Shown piece by piece: positions 30,174 to 39,023 of a stretch of 64,000 nt of DNA. The stretch covers positions 1-64,000 of the forward strand of contig NZ_RFAR01000057.1 in NCBI RefSeq assembly GCF_003693445.1. Direction: 5' to 3'. The notes under the pieces are model-generated. The model did not search any database, was not told the origin of the DNA, and was given only the letters and a program-made list of their open reading frames with translations. How positions within the stretch are numbered: position 1 is the first letter of the stretch; each line of letters opens with the position of its first letter. The position numbers and the translations under genes were made by a program. The stretch is from Aquitalea palustris (GTDB taxonomy: Bacteria; Pseudomonadota; Gammaproteobacteria; Burkholderiales; Chromobacteriaceae).

Positions 30174-31322
30174 ATGACCCGCGCGCTGACCATCCTGGTG
30201 GCCGAGGACAGTCCGACCTCCCGTCAGATCCTGCTCGACTACATCCGTCTGCTTGGCCATGAAGCCGTGCCGGTGAGCAATGGGCAGGAAGCGCTTGCAT
30301 ACTGCCTGCAGCAGCGTCCCGACGTCATCTTCATGGATGTCACCATGCCGGTGATGGATGGCTTTGCCGCCACCGCCGCCATCCGCCAGCTGCTGGGCGA
30401 ACACTGGATTCCCATCATCTTCCTGACCTCGCTATCGGATCGCAGCCAGTTGCTGCGTGGCCTGGCCATGGGGGGAGATGACTACCTGACCAAGCCGATC
30501 GATCTGGACATTCTCACCGCCAAGCTGCATGTGCTGATCCGCATTTCGGAAATGCAGCAGCGCATCGCCTCGGACAGCGAGCGACTGGAAAACTATTACC
30601 GCACCAACGAACAGGAGCAGATGTTTGCCCAGATGGTGCTGGATCGCTTTACCCGCCGCGCCGAGCAGACACCGCCCAATATCCAGCAATGGCAGCGCCC
30701 GGCGATGAATTTCAGCGGCGACACCATCTGCATTCGCCGTTGCCAGCCGGGACTGGACCGCATCATGCTGGCCGACAGCACGGGGCATGGGCTGGCGGCA
30801 GCCATCTGCGGCCTGCCCGCCGTGGATACCTTCTTTGCCATGTGCGACCGCAACCTGCCGGTGCAGGAGATCGCCCGCACCATCAACCGCAAGCTGCACA
30901 CCATCCTGCCCATCGGCCGCTTTGTCGCTGCCGCCATCATCGAGGTGGATTACCAGCTGCAGCGCATTGCGGTATGGAATGGCGGCATACCCTGTGCCAT
31001 GTATGTCGACCGCCGGGGTGAGGTGCTCAAGTCCTTTGGCTCGCGCTCGCCACCACTGGGCATTCTGCCGGACAGTGCCTTCGAATCCTCGCTCGACTAT
31101 TTCAGCTGGCAAGATGGCGGCTCGCTCATCGTCTGCTCGGACGGCGTGACCGAGGCCTATGACGACAGCCGCCAGCCCTTCGGGGTGGACGGCATTCTGC
31201 GCGCGGTAAGCCAGGCGCGCACGCTGGACATCCAGGGTTCCATCACCCATGCCGTCAACAAGCACCTGGCCGGGCGGGAAAACCACGATGACATCTCGCT
31301 GGTGGTGGTTCGCTGCCAGTAA
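30174..31322 (+). CDS. Response regulator with PP2C-type (SpoIIE/RsbU) phosphatase output
   Basis: 382 residues. Receiver domain 1-120 with acidic pocket EDS and phospho-acceptor Asp55 (FMDVTMPVMDG). A short coiled linker leads to a PP2C/SpoIIE domain whose metal-binding Asp residues are in FSGD, ADSTGHGLAAAI, CSDGVTEA and ENHDDISLV. Such proteins, e.g. in RsbU/HsbR-type partner switches, dephosphorylate an anti-sigma antagonist. No STAS antagonist or anti-sigma kinase gene is adjacent, so its partner lies elsewhere. Confidence 0.92.
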   Translation: MTRALTILVAEDSPTSRQILLDYIRLLGHEAVPVSNGQEALAYCLQQRPDVIFMDVTMPVMDGFAATAAIRQLLGEHWIPIIFLTSLSDRSQLLRGLAMGGDDYLTKPIDLDILTAKLHVLIRISEMQQRIASDSERLENYYRTNEQEQMFAQMVLDRFTRRAEQTPPNIQQWQRPAMNFSGDTICIRRCQPGLDRIMLADSTGHGLAAAICGLPAVDTFFAMCDRNLPVQEIARTINRKLHTILPIGRFVAAAIIEVDYQLQRIAVWNGGIPCAMYVDRRGEVLKSFGSRSPPLGILPDSAFESSLDYFSWQDGGSLIVCSDGVTEAYDDSRQPFGVDGILRAVSQARTLDIQGSITHAVNKHLAGRENHDDISLVVVRCQ

Positions 31323-31338
31323 TACCCCGCCAGCAAAC

Positions 31339-31377
31339 AACAAAGCCGGTCACCGCCAAACGGTGACCAGCTTTGTT
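31339..31377. terminator. Bidirectional terminator hairpin
   Basis: A 17 bp stem with one mismatch: AACAAAGC...GGTCACCG pairs with CGGTGACC...GCTTTGTT around a 5 base loop. The U-tract is weak, so it may act mainly as a transcript-stabilising end between convergent genes. Confidence 0.7.
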
Positions 31378-31391
31378 CATGGTGAAACGGC

Positions 31392-32090
31392 TCAGGTGCG
31401 CGGTGGTGCGCAGCTTTCCGGGGTGCAGAACACGGCAGCATTCTCATCGGTAGCCACCAGCTCCCCCAGCAAGGCAGCGACAAACGCTTGCGGCTGTCCC
31501 AGCCAGGGCGAGACATCCACCCGCTGCCACTGGCCGTTCTGCTCCAGTAGCAGGCTGGGAAAACCTCGCAAACCAGCCTGTTGCATCAGCTGCCGGCTGT
31601 CTGCGGTATGTGCAGCCACCTTTTCCATCTGTTGTTCCAGCTCGGCGGCAAATGCTGCAGCCGGCAGGCCCAGCTCTCCTGCCAGCTGCTGCAGCACCTC
31701 GGTTCTGGCGATTTGCCAACCGCGCTGGTAGTGCGCCTGCTGCAAGGCAGACAACATTTTCAGCGGCGGCAGACCCAGCTGCGCGGCGGCCAGCATGGCG
31801 GCGGTTGGCGGGGTGGAATCAAACACCGCGTTGCTGTCGCGCAGCAAACCCTCAAAGTAGGCCTCACCAAACGGCAGGCCGGTCATCTTGGCAATGCGCT
31901 GATCATGCGGCATCACATAGTCGCGCAGCGCAGGCGTGACCGGCTGGCGGTTGGCTCCGCTCATCATGCCGCCACCGTGCAAGTGCAAGGCCAATTGCGG
32001 CTGGGCAGCGGCGGCTTGCAATAGTGGCGAGGCGGCATAGCACCAGCCGCACAGCGGATCATAAAAATAATGCAGAGTGGCTGTTACCAT
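31392..32090 (-). CDS. DsbA family thioredoxin-fold oxidoreductase
   Basis: 232 residues. YFYDPLCGWCYAA carries a CGWC redox centre at residues 14-17. The rest follows the FrnE-like DsbA family with a helical insert (FGEAYFEGLLRDSNAVFDS). No signal peptide, so it is probably cytoplasmic. It starts inside the end of the upstream MBL gene (7 base overlap). Confidence 0.88.
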   Translation of the reverse strand: MVTATLHYFYDPLCGWCYAASPLLQAAAAQPQLALHLHGGGMMSGANRQPVTPALRDYVMPHDQRIAKMTGLPFGEAYFEGLLRDSNAVFDSTPPTAAMLAAAQLGLPPLKMLSALQQAHYQRGWQIARTEVLQQLAGELGLPAAAFAAELEQQMEKVAAHTADSRQLMQQAGLRGFPSLLLEQNGQWQRVDVSPWLGQPQAFVAALLGELVATDENAAVFCTPESCAPPRT

Positions 32091-32962
32091 TTCATCTCGC
32101 CCTTGTTGACCTTGGCACCAATCTCCAGCGACATGGCTTCACCGGCCTGCGGGAAGGCTTGCTGCATGCGCTGGATCAGCTCGGCACTATTGGCCGAGGC
32201 AGCCAGATTCTTTTCAAACTGCTGCAGATAGTCGCGGGTAAAGCGCAGGCTGGCCACCCCGGTGGGGGCATTGGCTGCCATGTGGCCAGGGATGACCTGT
32301 GCGGGCTGCAGCGCTTCCATTTCATTCAGCTGGGCCACCCAGGCCTGGCGCTCCTGCTTGGTCTGGGTATCTGCCGTCCACACGTGCAGACCGGAAACCA
32401 CGCCGACATTCCCCACGATGGCGCGAATCGACGGAATCCACACATAACCACGATGGGCCAGCGGGCCGGTGGTGCCGCGCACTTCCAGTGCCTGGCCTTC
32501 CAGCATCAGCTGTTTGCCGGGCAAGGCATGCGGCAGCGCCAGCGGCGCCTGGGGCGCATTGGCACCCATTTTCGGGCCCCAGAAAGCCTGCTTGCCTGCC
32601 ACATTGGCCTTGATCCTGGCCAGTGTCGGTGCAGCGGCGACCAGCTCTGCCTGCGGGAAAATCTGCTTGAGCACGGTGGCACCGAAGTAGTAATCCGGAT
32701 CGGCCTGGCTCACGTAAATGGTTTTCAGCTGCTTGCCGCTATCCAGTACGCGAGCGGCAATGCGGTAGGCGTCGGCACGGGTGAAGCCGGTATCGATCAA
32801 TACGGCGTCATTTTCACCGCTGACCAGCACCGAGGTGACATTGAAGCTATTGTCGTCGGCCTGGTAGACCGACAGCTTGAGCGGTTCACCAGCATGGGCC
32901 AGCGTGGAGCCCAAGGCCAGGGCAAGTGTCAGCGGCAGGAATTTCAAAGTGGCAAGCTGCAT
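32084..32962 (-). CDS. Exported MBL-fold protein with degenerate metal-binding motif
   Basis: 292 residues from the ATG at 32962, set by AGGAGA upstream. Signal peptide to about residue 24 (LGSTLAHA). The fold is metallo-beta-lactamase-like (NDAVLIDTGFTRADAYRIA; VIPGHM), but the usual THxHxDH reads SQADPDY (residues 85-91): all three motif His are replaced and only the Asp remains. It may bind metal differently or be non-catalytic; some quinoprotein-relay and Vmh-like relatives show such changes. Coupled with the DsbA-like gene. Confidence 0.82.
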   Translation of the reverse strand: MQLATLKFLPLTLALALGSTLAHAGEPLKLSVYQADDNSFNVTSVLVSGENDAVLIDTGFTRADAYRIAARVLDSGKQLKTIYVSQADPDYYFGATVLKQIFPQAELVAAAPTLARIKANVAGKQAFWGPKMGANAPQAPLALPHALPGKQLMLEGQALEVRGTTGPLAHRGYVWIPSIRAIVGNVGVVSGLHVWTADTQTKQERQAWVAQLNEMEALQPAQVIPGHMAANAPTGVASLRFTRDYLQQFEKNLAASANSAELIQRMQQAFPQAGEAMSLEIGAKVNKGEMKW

Positions 32963-33197
32963 GTGTATCTCCTGAATGGTGGCGGGCATCTGCCCGGCGA
33001 GTCATTGATGGAGTGCACTTTAGCGCTAAAAACAATGCAGATAAATCCGCTATTCTGGGCAGTATTGTTTCAAAAAATGAGCAAATCGCAATTGTTAGCC
33101 GTCTTGAAAGGACGCGGAGTGTGCATGGCGTAAATGCGCCTCCCGCAGGCCTTGTTAACGCGGCATCACCGCCACGCAGCAGAGCAGGAACAGCGGC

Positions 33198-34421
33198 TTA
33201 ACCGGCAAGCGGCTGACAGGAGTGCATGGCCACCACACGATTACGCCCCTGGCGCTTGGCCTGGTAGACTGCGGCATCCGCGGTGTTCACCAGCCAGTCG
33301 GGCTGCTGGTTGATGCTGGCGTGCGCCACGGCAATACCGATGCTGATGGTTACCACCTTGCTGCAGCCGGATGAGGGATGCGGCAGGGCCAGCGCCTCGA
33401 CCTCGCTGCGGATCTGCTCGGCCAACGCCGTGGTCTGCGGCAGATTGCAGCCTCGCAGCAACAGGACGAACTCCTCACCACCATAGCGTGCCGCACAACC
33501 TTGCCTGGATGCCGCATGGCGGCTGATCACCTGGGCCACCTTGATCAGGGTCTCGTCTCCCATCTGGTGGCCCTGGCTGTCGTTGTAAAACTTGAAGTAA
33601 TCCACATCGACAAACAACAGGGCGATGTCCTCCTGCTGTTGCAGCCGCCTTTCCCAGAAAGCGTGTAATTGCTGGTCGAAATAACGCCGGTTGAACAGGC
33701 CGGTGAGGCCATCGGCGGTGGATATTTGCTGCAGATACTTGAAGCCCTGCTGTAGCTGGCGGTGATCGCGCTGTAACTCCAGCGCCAGCAGATAGCTGCG
33801 CCGCTCCTCCTTTTCCAGCTGGAACAGGCCGAGCAGCCCCAGCAATACGCTGGAAACCAGCAGGATGAAGATCAGCGAGCGCGCCGCCTCGTCAAGGAAA
33901 TGCAAACCACACAAGACCCAGCCCAGGTAGGCCAGCGCGACGGTGCAGCTATAGCAGGCCAGGCGGAAGGGAATGCGCAATCCGAACATCATGAACACCA
34001 GGCACAGCATGACCCCGCCATAGTAATGCTGCGCAGTCGGCATGTGGCTGATGGAGAAAAACCAGGTCAGTCCCAGCACGAAGGCGGTGCTGGCCACCAC
34101 CACCGAATATTCGTAGTAAGGCTGGAAAGGCCGCCAGAAACTGCAGGCGATGGTCAGTGCGGCAAAACCCGGCAGCAACAGCCAGCGCCAGATCCATACC
34201 CGCTGGTAGACATCCAGCAGGTAGACGCGATCGACCAGGCCGTACAGCATGAACACCACGATGCCGATGGCACCAAACAAGCGGTAACGGCGGAAGCGAT
34301 GCGCCGCCGTATCCTGCTGGTAGATTTTTTCCAGCAAGGGCGGGAACAATAGCTGGTACCAGGGCTGCTTGTCGGCAGTGGCCAGCGCCTGATGCAGGCG
34401 GGGGGGCATTTTCGCTACCAT
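33198..34421 (-). CDS. Membrane diguanylate cyclase (MASE-like sensor, GGDEF)
   Basis: 407 residues. The start ATG at 34421 follows GGGAGGTG 3-4 bases upstream, which rules out the longer reading from 34460. Six or so membrane helices (about 47-210) form an uncharacterised MASE-type sensor. A short coiled coil leads to the GGDEF domain with RYGGEEF, active A-site. The RxxD inhibitory site is absent (RQGC), so product feedback is unlikely. It is divergent from a LysR gene. Confidence 0.9.
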   Translation of the reverse strand: MVAKMPPRLHQALATADKQPWYQLLFPPLLEKIYQQDTAAHRFRRYRLFGAIGIVVFMLYGLVDRVYLLDVYQRVWIWRWLLLPGFAALTIACSFWRPFQPYYEYSVVVASTAFVLGLTWFFSISHMPTAQHYYGGVMLCLVFMMFGLRIPFRLACYSCTVALAYLGWVLCGLHFLDEAARSLIFILLVSSVLLGLLGLFQLEKEERRSYLLALELQRDHRQLQQGFKYLQQISTADGLTGLFNRRYFDQQLHAFWERRLQQQEDIALLFVDVDYFKFYNDSQGHQMGDETLIKVAQVISRHAASRQGCAARYGGEEFVLLLRGCNLPQTTALAEQIRSEVEALALPHPSSGCSKVVTISIGIAVAHASINQQPDWLVNTADAAVYQAKRQGRNRVVAMHSCQPLAG

Positions 34422-34763
34422 GGCACCTCCCGCGATAACAAGGGGGGGCCTGGCATCCATTCGAGATTAGACATGGTGCGATCCAGTGAGTACCGTAGGG
34501 GTCTGAATAGCGACACGATGCTGAAAACAGCAGCACTGCCACGACAGCAACAGCCTGCATGCCGGCAGTATAACGGAAATGCCCGCAGGCAAGCCGCCAG
34601 CGCAGTCGCAGCACCCATATTTGATGACAAATGAGCAAATTGCCGCCCTGCTTGGCAGGCATGGCTCAAAACTGGCTGCTTGCCGCTTTTTTATCTTCCG
34701 GTTTGGCGCTGCGACAAAGCGGCGAACCGGTATCACTGGCAGCGCAAACAAACAAGGAAAGCG
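34422..34763. other. Divergent intergenic region, no gene recognised
   Basis: 342 bases between the membrane cyclase (minus) and a LysR gene (plus); presumably holds both promoters. No clear sigma-70 pair or palindrome stands out by eye. Confidence 0.5.
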
Positions 34764-35687
34764 ATGGACCGGCTGATTGCCATGCAGGTTTTTGTCGAAG
34801 TAGCCCGCCGTGGCAGCTTTACCGCCGCCAGCGAAGAGCTGCAGCTGAGTCGCGCCATGGTGACACGCTATATCGCCGAGCTGGAAGACTGGCTGGGCGC
34901 ACGCCTGCTGCAGCGCTCCACCCGCAAGGTGACACTGACCGATGCCGGCGCCAGCTGCCTGGCCCGCTGTCAGCAAATGCTGGAACTGGCGGCGGAAACG
35001 CGCGAAGAAGTGGGCCTGCGCGATGGCCAGTTGCGCGGCCAGCTGCGCATCACCACCAGCATGTCCTTCGGCATGGCCCAGCTGGCTCCGGCCATCAGCG
35101 ATTTTCTGGCCGAACACCAGCAGATCCGCATCGACCTGCAATTGGGAGACCGCGCAATCAACCTGATCGAAGAAGGCATAGACCTGGCCATCCGCATCAC
35201 CAATGACCCGGAACCCGGCCTGATCGCGCGCCGGCTGGCCGATTGCGCTTCGGTCATCGTGGCCACGCCAGCTTATCTGGCCCGCCACGGCCAGCCACGG
35301 CAACCCGCCGATCTGGGCCAGCACCACTGCCTGAGCTACAGCCAGTTTGGCCGCAGTGAATGGCGCTTGCGCCGTGGCGAAGAAGAAGCCGTGGTCAAGG
35401 TACATGGCCGGCTGAGCGCCAATGAAGCCGTCGCACTGCTGCAGGCCTGCCGCCATGATGCCGGCCTGGCCATGCAGCCCTATTACCTGGTCAAGCCGCT
35501 GCTGGACAGCGGCGAGCTGGTGGTGCTGCTACCAGACTGGCAACCCACCAGCCTGGGCATTTATGCGCTCTACCCTTCGCGCCGCCAGTTGCCACTCGCC
35601 ATGCGCACCCTGCTGGACTTCCTGCAGCAGCGCTTTGCCCCCATCCCGCCGTGGGAACAGCCTGTGTCAGCATCGACCCCTTACTGA
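34764..35687 (+). CDS. LysR family transcriptional regulator
   Basis: 307 residues from ATG 34764 (MDRLIAMQVFVEVARRGSF) with an AAGGAAA site 6 bases upstream. Winged helix (FTAASEELQLSRAMVTRYI) plus ligand domain of the CrgA/DmlR subgroup. The neighbouring target is not obvious; the divergent cyclase is a candidate. The 3' end overlaps the convergent GlxA-type gene by 7 bases. Confidence 0.9.
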   Translation: MDRLIAMQVFVEVARRGSFTAASEELQLSRAMVTRYIAELEDWLGARLLQRSTRKVTLTDAGASCLARCQQMLELAAETREEVGLRDGQLRGQLRITTSMSFGMAQLAPAISDFLAEHQQIRIDLQLGDRAINLIEEGIDLAIRITNDPEPGLIARRLADCASVIVATPAYLARHGQPRQPADLGQHHCLSYSQFGRSEWRLRRGEEEAVVKVHGRLSANEAVALLQACRHDAGLAMQPYYLVKPLLDSGELVVLLPDWQPTSLGIYALYPSRRQLPLAMRTLLDFLQQRFAPIPPWEQPVSASTPY

Positions 35688-36622
35688 AAATTCTGCCGCC
35701 ACTGGCTGGGCGACACCGCATAGCGCTGGCGAAAGTGGTGGCGCAGGGACTCGGGCGAGCCAAAGCCTGCCAGTTGGGCAATCTGTTCAATATTGTGGTC
35801 GGCACTTTCCAGCAGGCGTTGGCTCAGCGCCAGACGCTCATCCAACAACCACTGGCTCACCGTACGCCCGGTCAGTTGCCGGAAATGCCGGGTAAAACTG
35901 CGCCGGCTCATCGCCGCCTTGTCAGCCAGGCTATCCAGGCTGTGCGGCTCGGCCAGATTGGCCCTGAGCCAGTCCAGCAGCACCGCCAGCCGTGAATCAC
36001 CGGCGCTAGCCGGCAGTGGCTGCTCGATGAACTGCGCCTGCCCGCCCTGACGGTGTGGCGGTACCACCAGCCGCCGCGCCACGCCATTGGCCAGCTCCGC
36101 TCCGTAACGCTGGCGCAGCAGGTGCAGGCAGCAATCCAGCCCGGCGGCCGTTCCGGCTGAGGTCAGCATCTGGCCATCCTCCACATACAGCACCGCCGGG
36201 TCCAGCCGCACCTGTGGATAACGTTGGGCGAAATCATCGGCATAGGCCCAGTGCGTGGTGGCGGCACGGCCATCCAGCAAGCCGGCCTCGGCCAGCACAT
36301 ACGCCCCCAGACACAGGCCGACAATCTGCACGCCGCGCGCCGCGGCCTGCTTGAGCGCCAGTAACAAGGCCGGTGGCACCGGACGGCCGGCCAGCCAGCT
36401 GGGCAGGATGATGATGTCGGCAGCAAGCAGTGCTTCCAGACCATGCTCACAGTGGATGCTGAAACCGGCGCTGGTGCGCAGTTCGCCGGCTTCCGCGCTG
36501 CAAACCCGCAAGTCAAAGGCCGGCAGGCCGGGATGGGCATCGCCAAACACCACGCAAGGCACCGACAGGTGAAAGGGGCTGATCTGGGCAAAGGCGACAA
36601 CGGCGACGACGGGAGCGGACAT
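35681..36622 (-). CDS. GlxA-type AraC family regulator (DJ-1/PfpI + AraC)
   Basis: 313 residues: N-terminal DJ-1/PfpI amidotransferase-like domain (VGLCLGAYVLAEAGLL; the Cys is present) and C-terminal AraC HTH (MSRRSFTRHFRQLTG and IEQIAQLAGFGSPESLRHHF). Members control catabolism of amines, arginine or carnitine. The divergent neighbour is an isochorismatase-like hydrolase, a plausible target. Confidence 0.9.
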   Translation of the reverse strand: MSAPVVAVVAFAQISPFHLSVPCVVFGDAHPGLPAFDLRVCSAEAGELRTSAGFSIHCEHGLEALLAADIIILPSWLAGRPVPPALLLALKQAAARGVQIVGLCLGAYVLAEAGLLDGRAATTHWAYADDFAQRYPQVRLDPAVLYVEDGQMLTSAGTAAGLDCCLHLLRQRYGAELANGVARRLVVPPHRQGGQAQFIEQPLPASAGDSRLAVLLDWLRANLAEPHSLDSLADKAAMSRRSFTRHFRQLTGRTVSQWLLDERLALSQRLLESADHNIEQIAQLAGFGSPESLRHHFRQRYAVSPSQWRQNFQ

Positions 36623-36745
36623 GGCGGCATACCAGAGCGAACAGGATTGGCCTGATCTTAACGTATTCTGGCAATCGGGCCACTATGGCAGCCAGCCTGC
36701 CGTGTTGATAATGAACACCTGACCAGACAAAACCGGAGCATGCAC

Positions 36746-37273
36746 ATGACCGCACAAGACAGCGCACTGATCGTGATCGATCTGCAAAACGACTATTTTC
36801 CCGGCGGCAAATATCCGCTGTGGAATACCGAAACCGTACTGGATAACTGTGTGGCGGCCATCGAACGGGCCAAGGCACTGGGCATGCCGGTGATCCTGGT
36901 CCAGCACGTGGCCGACAGCAGCAAGGGCATTGCCCCCTTCTTCAATGCCGGCAGCGAGGGCGTGGCGATTCACCCGCGCATTCTGGCCGCAGCCCCGCAA
37001 GCACCCGTGGTGATCAAGCAGGCCGCCGACAGCTTTCATCAGACCACATTGCAGGCCACACTGGACGGGCTGGGCAGCCGCCAGCTGCTGCTGTGCGGCA
37101 TGATGACGCAAAACTGCGTGACCCATACCGCCCTGTCACGCGCCGCCGATCAGTACAAAGTTGCCGTACTGGCCGACTGCTGCAGCACGGTAGACCAGAT
37201 GCTGCATGCCATTGCGCTGAATGCCCTGTCCATCCGCGTGCCGCTGCCCACCGCAGCAGAAGCCCTGGCCTGA
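36746..37273 (+). CDS. Isochorismatase-like cysteine hydrolase
   Basis: 175 residues from the ATG at 36746: CGGAG sits 7 bases before it, but only 1 base before the upstream ATG at 36740. The Asp of the triad is in IVIDLQNDYF and the nucleophile Cys in GMMTQNCVTH. The Lys near VVIKQAADSF completes it. Related to nicotinamidase/YcaC-type amidases; substrate unknown. Confidence 0.88.
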   Translation: MTAQDSALIVIDLQNDYFPGGKYPLWNTETVLDNCVAAIERAKALGMPVILVQHVADSSKGIAPFFNAGSEGVAIHPRILAAAPQAPVVIKQAADSFHQTTLQATLDGLGSRQLLLCGMMTQNCVTHTALSRAADQYKVAVLADCCSTVDQMLHAIALNALSIRVPLPTAAEALA

Positions 37274-37300
37274 AATGCCTCATTCTCAGGCCAAATAAAA

Positions 37301-37324
37301 AACCCGCCGGATGGCGGGTTTCTG
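37301..37324 (+). terminator. Terminator of the cysteine hydrolase gene
   Basis: Six A before AACCCGCC / GGCGGGTT with a 4 base loop, followed by TCTG. Also usable for the converging fumarase gene. Confidence 0.8.
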
Positions 37325-37347
37325 CTTGTAACAAGATCGGGTCAGAC

Positions 37348-38874
37348 TCAGGCCTTGTTGACCGGAATCTTGCCGATCTTGACGCGCCATTCCGCCGGGC
37401 CGGTGTTGTGCACCGAGATACCGTTGGAATCGACCGCTACCGTTACCGGCATGTCTTTTACTTCGAACTCGTAGATGGCTTCCATGCCCAGGTCGGCAAA
37501 GCCCACCACCTTGGAGGCCTTGATGGCCTTGGACACCAGGTAGGCCGAGCCGCCCACCGCCATCAGGTAGACCGCCTTGTTGTCCTTGATGGCTTCGATG
37601 GCTGCCGGGCCACGCTCGGCCTTGCCGATCATGCCCAAGAGGCCGGTCTGTTCCAGCATCTGACGGGTGAACTTGTCCATGCGGGTGGCGGTGGTGGGGC
37701 CGGCCGGGCCAACCACTTCGTCACGCACCGGATCCACCGGGCCCACGTAGTAGATGAAGCGGTTGGTGAAGTCCACCGGCAGCGCTTCGCCCTTGTTCAG
37801 CATGTCCACCATGCGCTTGTGCGCGGCGTCGCGGCCGGTGAGGATCTTGCCGTTCAGCAGCAGCACATCGCCCGGCTGCCAGCTGGCCACTTCTTCCTTG
37901 GTGATCTGGTCCAGATCAACGCGCTTGCCGTTGCTGGTGTCGTAGGTAATTTCCGGCCAGTCTTCCAGGCTGGGCGTGGCCAGATGAGCCGGGCCGCTGC
38001 CATCCAGATGGAAATGGATGTGACGGGTGGCGGCGCAGTTGGGGATCATCGCTACCGGCAGGCTGGCGGCGTGGGTGGGGTAGTCCAGGATTTTCACGTC
38101 CAGCACGGTGGTGAGGCCGCCCAGGCCTTGGGCACCAATACCCAGCGCATTCACTTTTTCAAAGATTTCCAGGCGCAGCTCTTCCACGCGGGAAAGTTCG
38201 GCACCGCTGGCGGCCTTGGCTTTCAGTTCGTGGATGTCCACGTGCGACATCAGGCTTTCCTTGGCCAGCAGCATGGCTTTTTCCGGGGTACCACCGATGC
38301 CGATGCCCAGGATGCCCGGCGGACACCAGCCGGCGCCCATGGTGGGCACGGTGTTGATCACCCAGTCGACGATGCTGTCGGACGGGTTCAGCGCGTAGAA
38401 CTTGGACTTGTTCTCCGAGCCGCCGCCCTTGGCCGCACAGGTCACTTCCACGCCGTCGCCTTCGACGATTTCGAAGTGCACCACGGCCGGGGTGTTGTCC
38501 TTGCTGTTCTGGCGCTTGCCAGCCGGATCCAGCAGCACGGAAGCGCGCAGCTTGTTGTCCGGATTGTTATAGGCGCGGCGTACGCCTTCGTTGACCATTT
38601 CCTGTACCGACAGGGTGGCATCCCACTGTACGTTCATGCCCACTTTCAGGAACACCACGGCGATGCCGGTATCCTGGCAAATCGGGCGACGGCCTTCCGC
38701 GCACATGCGGCTGTTGATCAGGATCTGCGCCATGGCGTCCTTGGCCGCCGGGCTTTCTTCGTGCAGATAAGCCTGGTACAGCGCGTCGATGTAGTCCTTG
38801 GGGTGGTAGCAGCTGATGTATTGGAAAGCATCGGCGATGCTTTGAATGAAATCATCCTGACGGATAACGGCCAT
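37348..38874 (-). CDS. Fumarate hydratase class I
   Basis: 508 residues, iron-sulfur fumarase (FumA/B type). Cluster cysteines are expected in RRPICQDTGI, NCAATRHIHFHLDGSGPA, and GWCPPG. AAKGGGSENKSKFYALNP and GIGGTPEKAMLLAKESLM are family hallmarks. Catalyses fumarate to L-malate in the TCA cycle; oxygen-labile in contrast to class II FumC. Stands alone. Confidence 0.95.
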   Translation of the reverse strand: MAVIRQDDFIQSIADAFQYISCYHPKDYIDALYQAYLHEESPAAKDAMAQILINSRMCAEGRRPICQDTGIAVVFLKVGMNVQWDATLSVQEMVNEGVRRAYNNPDNKLRASVLLDPAGKRQNSKDNTPAVVHFEIVEGDGVEVTCAAKGGGSENKSKFYALNPSDSIVDWVINTVPTMGAGWCPPGILGIGIGGTPEKAMLLAKESLMSHVDIHELKAKAASGAELSRVEELRLEIFEKVNALGIGAQGLGGLTTVLDVKILDYPTHAASLPVAMIPNCAATRHIHFHLDGSGPAHLATPSLEDWPEITYDTSNGKRVDLDQITKEEVASWQPGDVLLLNGKILTGRDAAHKRMVDMLNKGEALPVDFTNRFIYYVGPVDPVRDEVVGPAGPTTATRMDKFTRQMLEQTGLLGMIGKAERGPAAIEAIKDNKAVYLMAVGGSAYLVSKAIKASKVVGFADLGMEAIYEFEVKDMPVTVAVDSNGISVHNTGPAEWRVKIGKIPVNKA

Positions 38875-39023
38875 GAGAGGTTTCTCCAGCGTAGTGGGCT
38901 GTTAGAAGCTGTATACGATCTGCCGCATGGATGTGGCGGCATGGCGCGATCGCGGACACGCTCTTAGGAATTGTCAGATTATTTTAGGGCCTTACGCTGC
39001 ATTGCGCCATGCCTGCGCCGGGA

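Noticed and set aside
37093-38967. 624-codon open frame on plus opposite fumarase
   Set aside because: The fumarase on minus has all family motifs, and the plus frame has His/Val/Gly-rich antisense composition.
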